Shown here: positions 43,701-54,963 of the stretch, one piece after another
Numbering within the stretch: position 1 is the first letter of the stretch
Layout: every line of letters begins with the position of its first letter
Source of the DNA: Fulvivirga maritima
GTDB taxonomy: Bacteria; Bacteroidota; Bacteroidia; Cytophagales; Cyclobacteriaceae
DNA length: 64,000 nt
Assembly (NCBI RefSeq): GCF_021389955.1
Contig: NZ_CP089980.1
Span: 991,501 to 1,055,500, forward strand
Direction of reading: 5' to 3'
Notes under the pieces: generated by a model
Databases searched by the model: none
Told to the model about the DNA's origin: nothing
Seen by the model: the letters and a program-made list of their open reading frames with translations, nothing else
Program-made: the position numbers and the translations under genes

Positions 43701-44162
43701 TTAGTTAATGGTTTCGAAATGCACTTCTACACTTACAGAATCTGGTTCATCATCTGTAAAATACTTATAATGAAATTCCATCGTAGTCTCTGTTAAATTC
43801 TCCAAATCATATGGTGTATCATCTATCTCTAGCATTTGACTACCATCTTCACTTATATCAAATGTATAAGTTGCATTCTCCTCTTCATCCCAACATGGAG
43901 TTTCATTTATATCTTTAATCCAGGTTAGATCTGATTTAAAGGTATAAATGTTATCAAGGACGCATTCTTCTGTTTCATCCACAGAATTCTCTAAAACCTT
44001 TACTAATCGCCAGTCTTTACTTGAATTATTAGTTATTAATTGAAGTGTTTCTTCATATGGAGTCAGCTGCTCTTCCGGAGTAACCTCATCATCGTCACTA
44101 CATGCTATGAAGCCTAAAAAAGAGGCCATTACTATTGCTGAAACTCTAAAAAATTGGTTCAT
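43701..44162 (-). CDS. Lipocalin-like lipoprotein, paralogue 1
   Basis: 153 residues. Signal peptide with lipobox (MNQFFRVSAIVMASFLGFIA, then CSDDDE). The mature domain (SSKDWRLVKVLENSVDETEE, ENATYTFDISEDGSQMLEID) matches small Bacteroidetes lipocalin-like lipoproteins: a W near the start of strand 1 and a YTFDxSxD pattern. Its signal is nearly identical to that of the next gene upstream while the mature parts differ, so this is a tandem duplication with diversification. Confidence 0.65.
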   Translation of the reverse strand: MNQFFRVSAIVMASFLGFIACSDDDEVTPEEQLTPYEETLQLITNNSSKDWRLVKVLENSVDETEECVLDNIYTFKSDLTWIKDINETPCWDEEENATYTFDISEDGSQMLEIDDTPYDLENLTETTMEFHYKYFTDDEPDSVSVEVHFETIN

Positions 44163-44181
44163 GGGTTTTATTTATTAAAAA

Positions 44182-44649
44182 TTAAAATTTTAAATATTCA
44201 GAGATCCAGCCTGAAGACGCATCATCTTCCTCATAAAGGATTTCTAAATGAAGTGTATCAGCATTAAGTTGGGAAATAAGCCTTCTATAAAGGAGGTCTC
44301 CATCCTGATTGTAAAAACTTATTGTATCATTACTAGAGTTTAACTCATATAAACGATTGAAACTACTTCCGTCATTATCACATTCTACGCCTCTCCTTTC
44401 TCTTGAAAATTCGCTTTCGGTAAACCGATATACATCATCTTTATAGCAGTCATCTATTTCATCTCCTATTGAAGTTATAAATCGGTTTTCTCGCCACTCA
44501 TGGGCTGTTAACTTAGTTATTATAAGATTTTCTTCAGGCTCCTCAATTGGATCATCTGGTGCTATATCATCATTATCATCATCACTACATGCTGTGAAGC
44601 CTAAAAAAGAGGCCATTACTATGGCTGAAATTCTAAAAAATTGATTCAT
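44182..44649 (-). CDS. Lipocalin-like lipoprotein, paralogue 2
   Basis: 155 residues. Signal MNQFFRISAIVMASFLGFTA, then CSDDDN. Mature part: LTAHEWRENRFITSIGDEID, VYRFTESEFSRERRGVECDN, RLYELNSSNDTISFYNQDGD. Same fold expectation as paralogue 1. It lies in the operon between the beta-barrel gene (18 bp away) and paralogue 1 (19 bp away). Confidence 0.65.
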   Translation of the reverse strand: MNQFFRISAIVMASFLGFTACSDDDNDDIAPDDPIEEPEENLIITKLTAHEWRENRFITSIGDEIDDCYKDDVYRFTESEFSRERRGVECDNDGSSFNRLYELNSSNDTISFYNQDGDLLYRRLISQLNADTLHLEILYEEDDASSGWISEYLKF

Positions 44650-44667
44650 GGTTTAATTCAATAAAAG

Positions 44668-46356
44668 TTAAAAATTAAAACTATATCCTAGCGTTCCTGT
44701 AAACTCAGTAAAATCAGGGGTACTCTCATCTTTTACTGTTCTCCTTAACGTCACTAAATTAAGAGTGAGGTTATGCTTCTTTTTTAAGGTGTAACTTCCA
44801 TTCGCCCTTAAGTTTATGACCGTATTAATTAAGGATGAATTAGAATAAGCGTTTACACCTCCTATTGAGACACTTGCCCTTACCTTACGGTCAAAAAATG
44901 TTCGATTTACCGCCAGAGAGGGGCCTATCATTGAACTTTGCGCTATCTCACTTTCATTTCTTGACGCATTAACTGAAAGAGCAAAAGATGTATTAATAGC
45001 AGTGAGCCCTATGTTATATGCCAAATTCATATTGTAAAATCGGGTACCACTATTTTGTTCTACTCCTCCCTGCTTGTCACTGGCATCTTGAAAATTAAAG
45101 TTAACATTAACACTTTCTCTCTTTTCTTTACTTGATGACATCATATACACTACAGCAAGGCTGGCATTCTGCGAAATTTGCGTAAAATCTAAAGTATCAA
45201 GATTATCATAGGGAGTGAGCTGGTTTAAAGTCTCAAACTGCGATCTTACGTTGGTATAAGTTTGAAAATTAGAATATGAACTAGTGATATTCAATTTCTG
45301 AATTGGTGAATAAGTAACATTTAATGATCCTAGCCATCTTCGCATAGCACTCACCTTATTATCATCCAAATTATCTCGTTGCAAGCCACTATTTACGCCC
45401 ACATTCAGCTTACCTGCCAACATAGACCAATTGAGCTGGGCGGTAATATTCTCCATGTCATTATTAAAATAATACGCTCCGAGAGTTTGATACCCTGGGT
45501 CTATTCTTTCATATGTCACACCAAGGGAATACACAGAGAATTGATAGCTTAAACTTCCCTTATAGGCATGATAGTAACTAGAAGAAAATCTGGGTGTATA
45601 CAATGCTCCTACATGTTGAAAAATATTATTTGCCGCATCACTTTCCTCCGTATTAATATCTCTGGAAAGGGCACTAGAGGCAAATTCTCCAGAGAAGACA
45701 AGCCCTTCAATTATTTTTTTACTTCCTTCCACACTTAAAACCAGATTCTCCTGAGGTTTCAAATCGCTAGAAATACTATCTACTGAAGAAGGATCATCAG
45801 CTGCTCTAAATAGGGTAGCAGAAATATAATCATTACTTTCTCCGTATTTCACCTGTAATCCATAGCCCATTCTCCTGAATGCCCCCTCTTGCAAGCTATC
45901 AGCATCAACGGCTTTTACCAGCCTTCCATACATGGCCTTCACACTCCATTTACCTTCTGGTGTCAACTCTACTCCTCCGCCCAGAAAAAGATGGCCATTT
46001 AAGGTATATGGTGAAAAATTCATACTGCTCCAACCTAAATGGGTAGTAACCCATTTATATTTAGGATGTATTCCGTATTGATTAAATGGTTGCTGAAAAC
46101 TACTATTCTGATTAGACAAACTAAAAGAGAAGGGTATACTCCACCCATAAATACTGAATGCCAACTGGCCTGTCATATAATATGAATACGGATCCCTTCT
46201 TCGTTCAATGCCATCAACAGCATACAAGATCTGATTCAGACTTATGCCTCCATTCACTTTTAGAGCCTTACCCTGCCCTATTTGTGAAAGATCCTGACCC
46301 TGAACAGAAAATAACGGTAACAGAAAAAATATAGCAAGTAGAAGTCTCTTATTCAT
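44668..46356 (-). CDS. Outer-membrane beta-barrel protein
   Basis: I choose the ATG at 46356 (MNKRLLLAIFFLLPLFSVQG), three codons after an alternative. About 562 residues. The mature protein is a series of alternating amphipathic strands ending in aromatic residues (GQLAFSIYGWSIPFSFSLSN, WVTTHLGWSSMNFSPYTLNG, YISATLFRAADD), and the last strand is EFTGTLGYSFNF, with a terminal Phe as in BAM substrates. It overlaps the upstream PorP/SprF-OmpA gene by 8 bp. Probably the transport or anchoring pore for the operon's exported proteins. Confidence 0.7.
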   Translation of the reverse strand: MNKRLLLAIFFLLPLFSVQGQDLSQIGQGKALKVNGGISLNQILYAVDGIERRRDPYSYYMTGQLAFSIYGWSIPFSFSLSNQNSSFQQPFNQYGIHPKYKWVTTHLGWSSMNFSPYTLNGHLFLGGGVELTPEGKWSVKAMYGRLVKAVDADSLQEGAFRRMGYGLQVKYGESNDYISATLFRAADDPSSVDSISSDLKPQENLVLSVEGSKKIIEGLVFSGEFASSALSRDINTEESDAANNIFQHVGALYTPRFSSSYYHAYKGSLSYQFSVYSLGVTYERIDPGYQTLGAYYFNNDMENITAQLNWSMLAGKLNVGVNSGLQRDNLDDNKVSAMRRWLGSLNVTYSPIQKLNITSSYSNFQTYTNVRSQFETLNQLTPYDNLDTLDFTQISQNASLAVVYMMSSSKEKRESVNVNFNFQDASDKQGGVEQNSGTRFYNMNLAYNIGLTAINTSFALSVNASRNESEIAQSSMIGPSLAVNRTFFDRKVRASVSIGGVNAYSNSSLINTVINLRANGSYTLKKKHNLTLNLVTLRRTVKDESTPDFTEFTGTLGYSFNF

Positions 46357-47798
46357 AAATAACAAATTCTACTCTACGGTTTTTAGCTCTATTTTCATCT
46401 GAAGTATTAGGTACAAGAGGATCTTTGTCTCCTTTACCAGTGGCTTTTAACCTTTCTTGTGAAATACCCTTAGAAATTAGATAATCAATCACTACTGACG
46501 CTCTCTGCAAGGCAATCTTTTCATTAGCACTTTCGCTACCAATGTCATCAGTGTGCCCTATCACCTCAAGGTATGTATTAGGATGAGCCTTTAGTAAACT
46601 GACCAATTCATCTAAATACTGCTTAGCATCATTATTAAGATTACTTTCATTGAAACCAAATTTGAAGTCCTGCCTCAAGGCTATATTATAATCTCCCTTT
46701 TCAGGTCTGAACTGAGCATCCTTACCGGAGGTATTTGTCTTTTTGTCACGAGCAAATTCAATATCCTTCACCTCTCCGATATGATATTCACTCGGAGTTA
46801 TGACAGTCTGTTCTTTGGATTTCTTTTTGAAGACATTTCTAAATGCCAAACTAACTTCAAAGGCACTTCCGGCCAGGGAGGCATTACCTGAAGAAGGGGT
46901 ATCATAACTCACACCTAACCTAAAGGAGGGCTGCTGGATTAACACACCTCCTCCAATTCGCCCCTGAGCTCTATATCCGCCATAGAATTCCAGGTAACCA
47001 TTTTTTATAAGATCAAATGGATTAGTGTTCTCAAAATATTTTTTAACCTGAATACGTGCTTGAGCGAAATGCACATGATTATCAAAAAGATAATAGCCTC
47101 CAGGACCAATAGAGATCCCATTATTATTAAAGAGCCTCCAATAGGCTTGCGCACTATAGCTTCTCTCTCGTTTGTATGCTTCTTGCCCCCAGGATATATC
47201 AGGATTATTTAGATAATTAGAAGCAACGCCTAAATATCCAACCTCTTTCCCTTCGTCATCTGTCTTATAATAATTTAAACCTGCTCCTAGATTTACAAAA
47301 TTCTTTTTTCTCAAAGGAGTCCGGCTCTCCCGTTGGTAACGAAGAGTCAAAGCCGTTAAAACTATCCCATTGTGCCCCTGTGTAGATGGTTCCATTACTA
47401 AAGTATTGCTGAAACCAACCTAAATTAACACCAAAAGATAAAAGTGAACTTCTGTTTAGATACACATTATAGGCATACCCTCCTTGCACTGCATTGGTAA
47501 TATATTTCATATCAGTTCCCGTCTGTTGGCGAGTTACTGATAGCCCTATTCCGCTGCGCAATCGATCATCTGATGAAAACAAGGGATAGGTGGCTGTAAG
47601 CAAAGACTGGTTCGCCTTTTCTCCATCAGTCAAAGACGTTTCTCTGTATTGTGCAGTGACTCTTAACTCAGGGTATAAAGCTATTCTTGCCGGATTAGTC
47701 TCTAGCACAGATTGCTCATACTGACTAAAAATTAAGCCCTGGCTATATACTTTAATGGAAGCTAATAAAATTAATACTATCAGGTAAATTTCTCTCAT
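46349..47798 (-). CDS. PorP/SprF-family T9SS membrane protein fused to OmpA domain, frame interrupted
   Basis: Two overlapping frames form one gene. The first encodes a signal peptide (MREIYLIVLILLASIKVYSQ) and the PorP/SprF start GLIFSQYEQSVLETNPARIA. The second continues at NFVNLGAGLNYYKTDDEGKE, gives the rest of the barrel, then an OmpA domain (ADFKFGFNESNL-like DFKFGFNESNLNNDAKQYLD, YLEVIGHTDDIGSESANEKI, NRRVEFVIYE). The switch falls at GAG AAA AAA GAA (complement of about 47305-47313); removing one A of the run of six joins EPDSFEKK to NFVNLG. About 480 residues if joined. PorP/SprF proteins help secrete cargo with type B CTDs, and the next upstream gene carries exactly such a CTD. Confidence 0.8.
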
Positions 47799-47801
47799 CT
47801 G

Positions 47802-50276
47802 TTATCTGGCTAATCTGAATGTTCCCTGTTGTTTATTTTGGTAACTCAAAGGACGTCCATCATAGTAATGCCCTTGAATTTTCCACATATAAATACCTGA
47901 TGGCTGCTTCTCTCCATTGTAAATCCCATTCCACTCATCCTCCTTACTGTTTATTGTTGCCAACCGCTTACCTTGAAGATTGAAAATTTCCAGCTTTACA
48001 CTTTCAATTCCTGTCCCGTATATTTTAAACACATCATTATTACCATCTCCATCAGGGCTAAAATAATTAGGAATAAAAATCTCTGCATTCACCTTTACCA
48101 GCACACTGTCTGTTAATGAGCAGCCATTATTATCTGTTCCTCGCACATAGTAATAACTACTTATCTGAGGGCTTACTTCAACATAGGCATTATCAAATGG
48201 CGAGTTTAATCCCTCTTCCGGACTCCATTGGTATTCTATCGCCCCTGAGGCATTAAGGATTCCCACTTCATTTAAACCAATGGCAATGTCATTCCCTGCT
48301 TCCACTTCTGGCAGTGGATTTACTGCTACTGTCAAACCTGTACTATCAATAAGGCAATCTTCTATGTAAGTCTTTAAAGTATAGGTAGTATTTACAGAAG
48401 GCCATACATTAGGGTTAGCAGCTTCTTTATCACTTATAGCATCACTTCCCTCCCATTCATAATGATATGGCAATAATCCACCTGAAGCAGTAGGAGAACC
48501 TCCCAGTTGAACAGTATCTCCCAGGCAAATCACCTTATCACCTCCTGAATTAATTACTGTTTCAGGATTTGCTTCTACTTCAATTGAAGTTTCAACAATA
48601 CACCCTAAGGCTCTATTTACTGTTAAATTTATCAGTGAAGCATTTGCAGCATCTATGGTTAGTGTATCTTCATTAGAAATAGGTAGAGAAGACCCATTCA
48701 TAAACCAAGAAGGACTATCTCCTGCCTGTTTATCACTATAACTAAGTATTACACGTTCACCACAATCTATTCTTTTGGTGGTGATTTGTATATCATAACA
48801 AACATAAAAGCTTTGTTCCTGAGCAAATGAAGAACTGTTATAACTTTGATCTACTGTCTGCACTCCCCAATAATAAAGTCCCTCTTCCAGTGAATTAAGA
48901 TCGTAAGCAAGCCCTGTAATCCCCCCCATGTTAGGTGAAAGTAAAGTTCCTGTTGAAATATCTGATAAAGGGCTTTTTATATCCTGAATACCGGGTTGAC
49001 TTCCTAGGTATAGATTATAAGTCAATCCATCTACAGCTGACTCCACATCACTACCTGCTGTCCATGAAAAACGAGCAGTATCAGCAACCACTTCTACCTG
49101 AAGGGCTGAAGGCGCCGTTGGATTACTATTTGTCTCTGAACTATTATTATGATATACGTTACTTATAGGCGAGTTAATAGAATACCCCGTAACAAAAAGA
49201 TCTAACCTGCCATCATTATCTAAATCCACCCAATTAGCTTCGCCGGATATAATACCTGCTAAAGGCGTGGATGTATCTAGTAATTGACCATTATTATTTC
49301 TAAGCAAGTAGGCATTAAAATCCTGACCGTTAAGCCCTCCATAATACAAGTCAATATGTCCATCTTGGTTATAGTCTCCAAAGGCGGCATTACTCAAGGT
49401 AGCTTCATCAAAATTTTGAACTAACGTGAAGTTTGACCCATCATTATTAATATATAACTGTGTATAATCATTACCATATCTTGTTCCACTAATCCAGACG
49501 TCTGGAAATCCATCTTCATTAATATCTGCGGCTTTAATATTGCCATTGCTTAGGCCAATCAAAGAAGTGGACGTGAGTGTAAAACCTCCCTTACCATCAT
49601 TTAGATAATAATATGACCGAGGTTGATTATTATTATCTAACCCGTTCATTAAAATATCTTCCCATCCATCTTTATTAAAATCAGCAACCTCTATATCTCC
49701 CTGACTCATCCCTTCAAAAAGGTCATTGGACTCTTCAAAATTGTCTCCCGTATTTTGATATAAAAGTGTATGTCTTTCACCCTCTTCATCTACTCCGCTA
49801 ATAAGCACGTCTTTCAATCCATCGTTATTGAAGTCAATCACCTGAATATTACCAAAACCTAATCCTGTCAAAGTATGACTTAACAGGTAAAAACCAGACT
49901 GCCCATAATAATATATGAGGCTTAAAGGATTATTTGAATCATCTACTCCAGTAATAACTATATCTGGCCTACCATCATTATTAAAATCTGCAATAGCGAT
50001 ATCTCCATTGGATAGCCCTGGAAAACCAGACCCCATAGAGGAAAAGGTTCCATCGGTATCATTGAAGAAAACATCTGTTATTTTGGTATTATCTGCCTGT
50101 ATTCCAAACAAAACCAAATCACTCCAACCATCTCCATTAATATCAGCCCAAGCTGATGCTCCATCACCTACATCAGGAAGTTCATCATTGATTATGGAAA
50201 ATTGCTGAGAATAGGAGCCATTACATGCAAACAGGACTAAAAACATTCCTGCAAAAAAGCGCAACACATTAATCAT
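47802..50276 (-). CDS. FG-GAP/VCBS repeat protein with gliding-type (type B) T9SS C-terminal domain
   Basis: 824 residues. Signal peptide to ~23 (FACNGSYSQ). Residues ~30-370 carry about seven FG-GAP/VCBS blades with DINGDGWSDLVLFG, DFNNDGRPDIVITG, DFNNDGLKDVLISG, DFNKDGWEDILMNG, DINEDGFPDVWISG, DYNQDGHIDLYYGG and DLDNDGRLDLFVTG: calcium-binding integrin-like propeller. Then an FN3/Ig region and a PKD-like domain. The CHU_C/type B CTD runs from ~735 to 824 (AEIFIPNYFSPDGDGNNDVF, then ESVKLEIFNLQGKRLATI, WNGIYNGEKQPSGIYMWKI). Exported to the surface by the T9SS with the adjacent PorP/SprF protein. Confidence 0.88.
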   Translation of the reverse strand: MINVLRFFAGMFLVLFACNGSYSQQFSIINDELPDVGDGASAWADINGDGWSDLVLFGIQADNTKITDVFFNDTDGTFSSMGSGFPGLSNGDIAIADFNNDGRPDIVITGVDDSNNPLSLIYYYGQSGFYLLSHTLTGLGFGNIQVIDFNNDGLKDVLISGVDEEGERHTLLYQNTGDNFEESNDLFEGMSQGDIEVADFNKDGWEDILMNGLDNNNQPRSYYYLNDGKGGFTLTSTSLIGLSNGNIKAADINEDGFPDVWISGTRYGNDYTQLYINNDGSNFTLVQNFDEATLSNAAFGDYNQDGHIDLYYGGLNGQDFNAYLLRNNNGQLLDTSTPLAGIISGEANWVDLDNDGRLDLFVTGYSINSPISNVYHNNSSETNSNPTAPSALQVEVVADTARFSWTAGSDVESAVDGLTYNLYLGSQPGIQDIKSPLSDISTGTLLSPNMGGITGLAYDLNSLEEGLYYWGVQTVDQSYNSSSFAQEQSFYVCYDIQITTKRIDCGERVILSYSDKQAGDSPSWFMNGSSLPISNEDTLTIDAANASLINLTVNRALGCIVETSIEVEANPETVINSGGDKVICLGDTVQLGGSPTASGGLLPYHYEWEGSDAISDKEAANPNVWPSVNTTYTLKTYIEDCLIDSTGLTVAVNPLPEVEAGNDIAIGLNEVGILNASGAIEYQWSPEEGLNSPFDNAYVEVSPQISSYYYVRGTDNNGCSLTDSVLVKVNAEIFIPNYFSPDGDGNNDVFKIYGTGIESVKLEIFNLQGKRLATINSKEDEWNGIYNGEKQPSGIYMWKIQGHYYDGRPLSYQNKQQGTFRLAR

Positions 50277-53200
50277 CTATTCTATAATAATTTTAAGGGT
50301 TTTTGTTATGTCCTCGGACTGTAGTATTAAAAAGTATATTCCTGGTTCCAGATCATCAAAATCAAAAGAGACGTCATACTCCTGAGCTCCCTTTCTTTCT
50401 TCAATAGCCATTTCACCTTGACCTTGTAATCTTAAAAACTGAAGTATAATCGGCTGAACTTCTGTAAGCATCACGTTAGCCGTAAACTTTCCACTATTTG
50501 GATTAGGGTAAACTGTAAAAGACTTAATCGAATCATCATTTTTTCCAAATTCTTCTTTTGATGTTTCTCCGCTGGCTCCTGTAACTATAATTTCTTTACT
50601 CATAGATGCTTCACATCCTCCCAATTGAGTATTTAAGGTGATGGTATAGGTACCCGGCTCAGGAAATATCACTTGCTGATGATAACCATATTTCTCCATG
50701 GAGATAACTTCGTCTGGTATTTGCCACTCAGACGTGGTAGGTTCAGGATAAGAAACATTGACTAACACTACCGTATCTCCAGCTACAGCCTCACTTAAGA
50801 CTAAGTATTCTGCGGATAGTACTTCATTACTGATTTCCAATTCATATTCAGCAGTGCCTGTACAGCCATTCATATCAGTAACTACTACTTCATACCTTCC
50901 TGGCATATCTGCCAATAAAGTCTGTGATGTACCTATTTGTTCGCCTTCAAATACCCAGCTATAATCACTTCCAGGGTAGCCTGCATCTAAGAACACTGTT
51001 TGGCCTTCACACACTGTACTACCTCCTCCTAAATCTGGGGTAATAGGCAGAGGTTGCTCCAGTAAAATCACTTCAGAAAAAGTACACCCATTAGCATCCA
51101 CTACATCTAATTGATAAGACCCTGAACACAAGTTATAAAGACCTGAACCAGAAACACCTCCTGACCATGTAAATTCATACGGAGGCGTACCTCCTTGTAA
51201 TGAAACCTCTAAACTTCCATCACAACCATCATAGCAAGAAGGCTCTCTTTTATCGACCAGAAGTTCAAAGGGCATAGGTGCTGAAATGACCACCTCAATA
51301 AAATTGATACAACCTTCTGTATTTTCTATCTGGATAAGATATAAGCCTTCGGGTAAGTTCTCCTTTCTAATCCCCTGGGTTCCATCAGGCCAAGTAGCTA
51401 TGTCTCCAGGCTGCAATTCAAGGTCAATAACACCATCAGAAAGACCGTAACATGAAACATCATCTACGTTTACAGCAATAGGCTCTGGAGCATTAGTATT
51501 GGCTATTCCAAAATATTCTTGCTTAGTGCAACCATTATTATCTGTTATACTGAGTTGATATCTACCTGCTTCTGCATTTGATAAATCACGATCATTACTA
51601 ATTTCTATCCCGTCCCCATTCTTCCAACTATAAACATAGGGAGGAACTCCTCCACTTATATCAACCCTTACGGTTCCATCTTCTTCCAAACATTCGGTTG
51701 ACATTATCTCTAAAGGAAGTATGGTTAAAGGGGCAGGGCTATAGATATGCACCTGCTTAGTAAGAGGGCAATTTCCATAACTATCTGATACTATCACTTC
51801 ATAATCACCTGCTACCAAATCAGTAAAAACACCTTCTTCTAACCAAGTACTGCCCTGATCGATAGAGTATTGATATGGAGGTACCCCTCCCTGTGCTTCT
51901 AATGTAAAACTTCCTTCTGCAGCTCCACTACACAATAAATCATTCAATGATATTAACCGCACACTCATTTCTTCTGGATCTTCTATTTGGATGCTCAAAC
52001 TATCTACACATCCTCTGGCATCTTCAGCATAAAATTGATAATCACCAGCTTCCAATTGACTGAACACTCTATTCTCATATTGCAATTCGTCCTTAATCAA
52101 TCCGTATTTATATGGCGTATTTCTCCAGCCGCCTGAAGCTTGTAACGTAATAGATCCATCAGCAGAACCAAAACATGTAGCTTGCTGCAGTTGATTATAA
52201 GATAAATCAAAATTTAAAGCAGGTTCTTCTATACTAAAGGGAGAACCCGAACGAGGATATGAGCATCCATTGTCATCTTTTACTAATAAATAATAAAGCC
52301 CTGCATTCAGACTTTGCATATTAGCAGAAGCCGAAACTGACAGTGTATCTTCACGCAATGTTTGTTTATATTGATCCTGCCACGTTAAATAGTATGGGGC
52401 AGTACCTCCCTCAATTGTAGCAGTTACTGAACCATCTTCATCTCCTTTGCAGATAAGTGACGTGGATGACAATAAGGTATTTAGCCTGTCAGGTTGTGGC
52501 ATAAAGACGGTATCGAATCCCTGGCATCCATAATAATCTTCCATCTTCACTTGATAGTATCCCGATATCAATTGTTCAAAAACAGCACTATCTACAGGAC
52601 TTTCCGTTGCTCGTTGCTCATCAAAAGGAAACTCGAGATCTGGAGGGACATCTAAATGTGTTAGAGTATAATAGTAACTTTGTCCTTGATATGGCAATCC
52701 TTCCTTAGCCAGCAAGCCTACACTAGCAGTAGCGCTACCATAACAGCTGGCAGGCAATATATTTCTAGCATCCAGAATTATTTCATTAGGTTGAGTTAAA
52801 GAGGTTGTGGTGGTCAACTCACATCCATTCGGGTCTCTCATTAACACTTGATAGGTAGTATCTGCTTTTAAAGCGCCTATAAATGTTTCTTGTGACACGC
52901 CTTGCGTACTAGCCATCAAGTCTGCCCCTATGTATAACTGATAAGGTGTGGCCCCTCCACTTAAAGTGAAATTAAGGGTATCTGTACCTCCAAAACAACT
53001 TACATCATAGTACTCACTATTATCATTGGGATTATGATATTCATTTGCCGGAACCACCTGCACAAATTTTAATGGATCGGGGCGACTAAGAATAATATCT
53101 TCTGTTCCCTCATAAGCACAGTCATAACGATCAGTAATATCATAAGTATACACAATATTATCACCACTTCCATTTACGGGAGATAATGAGGTATAAACAG

Positions 53201-54909
53201 AATCATCCTTATATTCAGAAAATCCTTCGTTTGAGCTTAGATGAAATTCATAAGGACTGGTGCCCCCCTCACCTGATAATGTTATGATCCCGTCTTCCGA
53301 CTCATAACAAGAAACTTCTGCCCCTCCCACATATTTATAGGTTTCAGCTGTGGCTGTAGGTAATGAAGAGGGCTGCTTTATCACTATATCTGTTTTTGAG
53401 TAACATTGGGTAGTGTTATTTTTATCTTTCACCTCTATATAAATAGGATATGATCCAGCGGCTAAATTCGAAAATATCACTGGACTACTCTCACTTATCT
53501 CCCCTATTGGATGATCATTTCCTCCGCGATCACTGTCCATGGTGATATATAATTCCCTATCATCATCGACTCTTTTAATGGATATGTAGCCTGAGTTATC
53601 TCCTTTACAAAGTACATGTTGGATATCAAAATACGCATTAGAGTACAATGGCTCTTCGTCTTTATTAAGTACACCATCTACTTCTTGCGGCACACCAATA
53701 ATTGGAGGTGGTGGCGGCAAAATATCTACAGGTAAGCTGTTAGAGCTGTAATCAAGATTAGTTACATTGTCTTCATAAAAAATCTTTACCGAATAATACT
53801 TAGTAACATTTTCACTTACTTCAGGGGTTGGTATTTTAATGGCATAAAGGCCATGTGGTGAATCCTGAGTACTTGTAGCAATTAGATTCCATTTCAAATC
53901 ATATATAGGCACATTATACTTACACCCTTCTTTGCTACAAATTCCCGTACAATCCAAGTCGCTATCTACATCTCCATGGGTTCTATCAATATTACATTGT
54001 AAACAAGCATCATCAACCTCATCAGAACATTGCTGATTCATCCTTTCTTCATATCCTATTACTATCTGTTCCCCTTTAACATTTTCATACCATTCTATTT
54101 TCTCAATTTTATCATCTATTATTGGGTAATTTCCAGGTTTCCAAAAAATATAATAATTGTAATCATAATCACTATCAGTTCCGCACACTACCCGGGAACC
54201 TGAAGGGTTGGGATTATCTTTATCATAATCCCCCTCGTAAGCAAATAGAGGAGCATGCATTACTGGAGGGGTGATGGTATATCTAATTTTAAAACTGTAT
54301 TTATTATTTAATTCGGTCTCTGCTGAAGAAAAAGTAAACACCCCTGATCCCATATCTGCATCAATGCTAATTGATCGTTCAAAAACAGCATTAATATGAT
54401 CATTATCATCTTGGCAACTCATACCAATGGAGTTACAATTACAATCGGATTGATACCTACTATCATCCTGACAATCCTTTTTCAAACCCCTCAAACCTTA
54501 TATTAAAATCAAGACCTCCATTTTTAAGGTAAGAGTCGTCCTTATTGAAAATATTGTAAGGTAGTAATGGGCCTATTCGATTTCCTATTGAATTTTCAGC
54601 TTCAGTGATACAATTACCTTGAGGAAAATCATTAACTCCTATACTAACTCCGCCTCGATATAAATTATCATCCTCTTCTTTTAGTTTAGCCCAAATTTTC
54701 CAACGATACTCAAGTAATGAATCACCATCAGGGTCCCCAAAACCACAAACTTCTATTACTTCTAACTTAACCCTGTACTGCCCCTCCTCATAAGATTCCT
54801 GAGCTCTCACTTGAGTAAAGGCACATAGACTCAGTAAAAAGTGGAAAAAAATTAAGAAAGCTAGATTTATATAAGGTTTAGAGCAATCCTTAGAAAAGAG
54901 TTTTTTCAT
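50277..54909 (-). CDS. Giant SprB-repeat adhesin with type A T9SS CTD, frame interrupted near N-terminus
   Basis: The start ATG at 54909 gives a signal peptide (MKKLFSKDCSKPYINLAFLI, cleavage near VRAQ) and ~130 residues. The frame then breaks in a run of five A (complement of about 54477-54481) at FEGFEK. Removing one A continues as DCQDDSRYQSDCNCNS for about 1395 residues. The body has about ten SprB-type repeats with the C-x-G-x-x-D/E-G-x-I/L-x-L-x-x-x-GG-x-x-PY core, for example CFGSADGSITLQASGG, CYDGCDGSLEVSLQGGTPPY and CSGAAEGSFTLEAQGGVPPY. It ends with the Por_Secre_tail (FTVYPNPNSGKFTANVML, ILQSEDITKTLKIIIE). Surface filament or adhesin; first gene of the operon. Confidence 0.82.
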
Positions 54910-54935
54910 AAAAGCAAAAAAATAAACAACAAAAC

Positions 54936-54963
54936 CAAATTTATAACTAAAAGAAGTAATCAA
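54936..54963 (-). promoter_or_regulatory. Predicted promoter of the 32-55 kb operon
   Basis: On the minus strand: TTG at 54963-54961, 17-base spacer, TAAATTTG at 54943-54936, an exact match to the Bacteroidetes -7 box TAnnTTTG. It places the transcription start about 20 nt before the ATG at 54909. The remaining genes follow with gaps of 0-40 bp and no internal terminator was seen, so all probably share it. Confidence 0.55.

Noticed and set aside
47250-47400. Classical -1 programmed frameshift at the PorP/SprF-OmpA junction
   Set aside because: The shift needed is +1 (or -2), and the run is read AAA AAA G rather than A_AAA_AAG, so a -1 slippery site does not explain it.
50635-50645. 11-nt match to the predicted guide (AAGGTGATGGT) inside the SprB-repeat gene
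   Set aside because: It is in coding sequence far from a start, flanking positions mismatch, and the motif is simple; chance is likely. A 10-nt match at 3077-3086 is rejected for the same reason.
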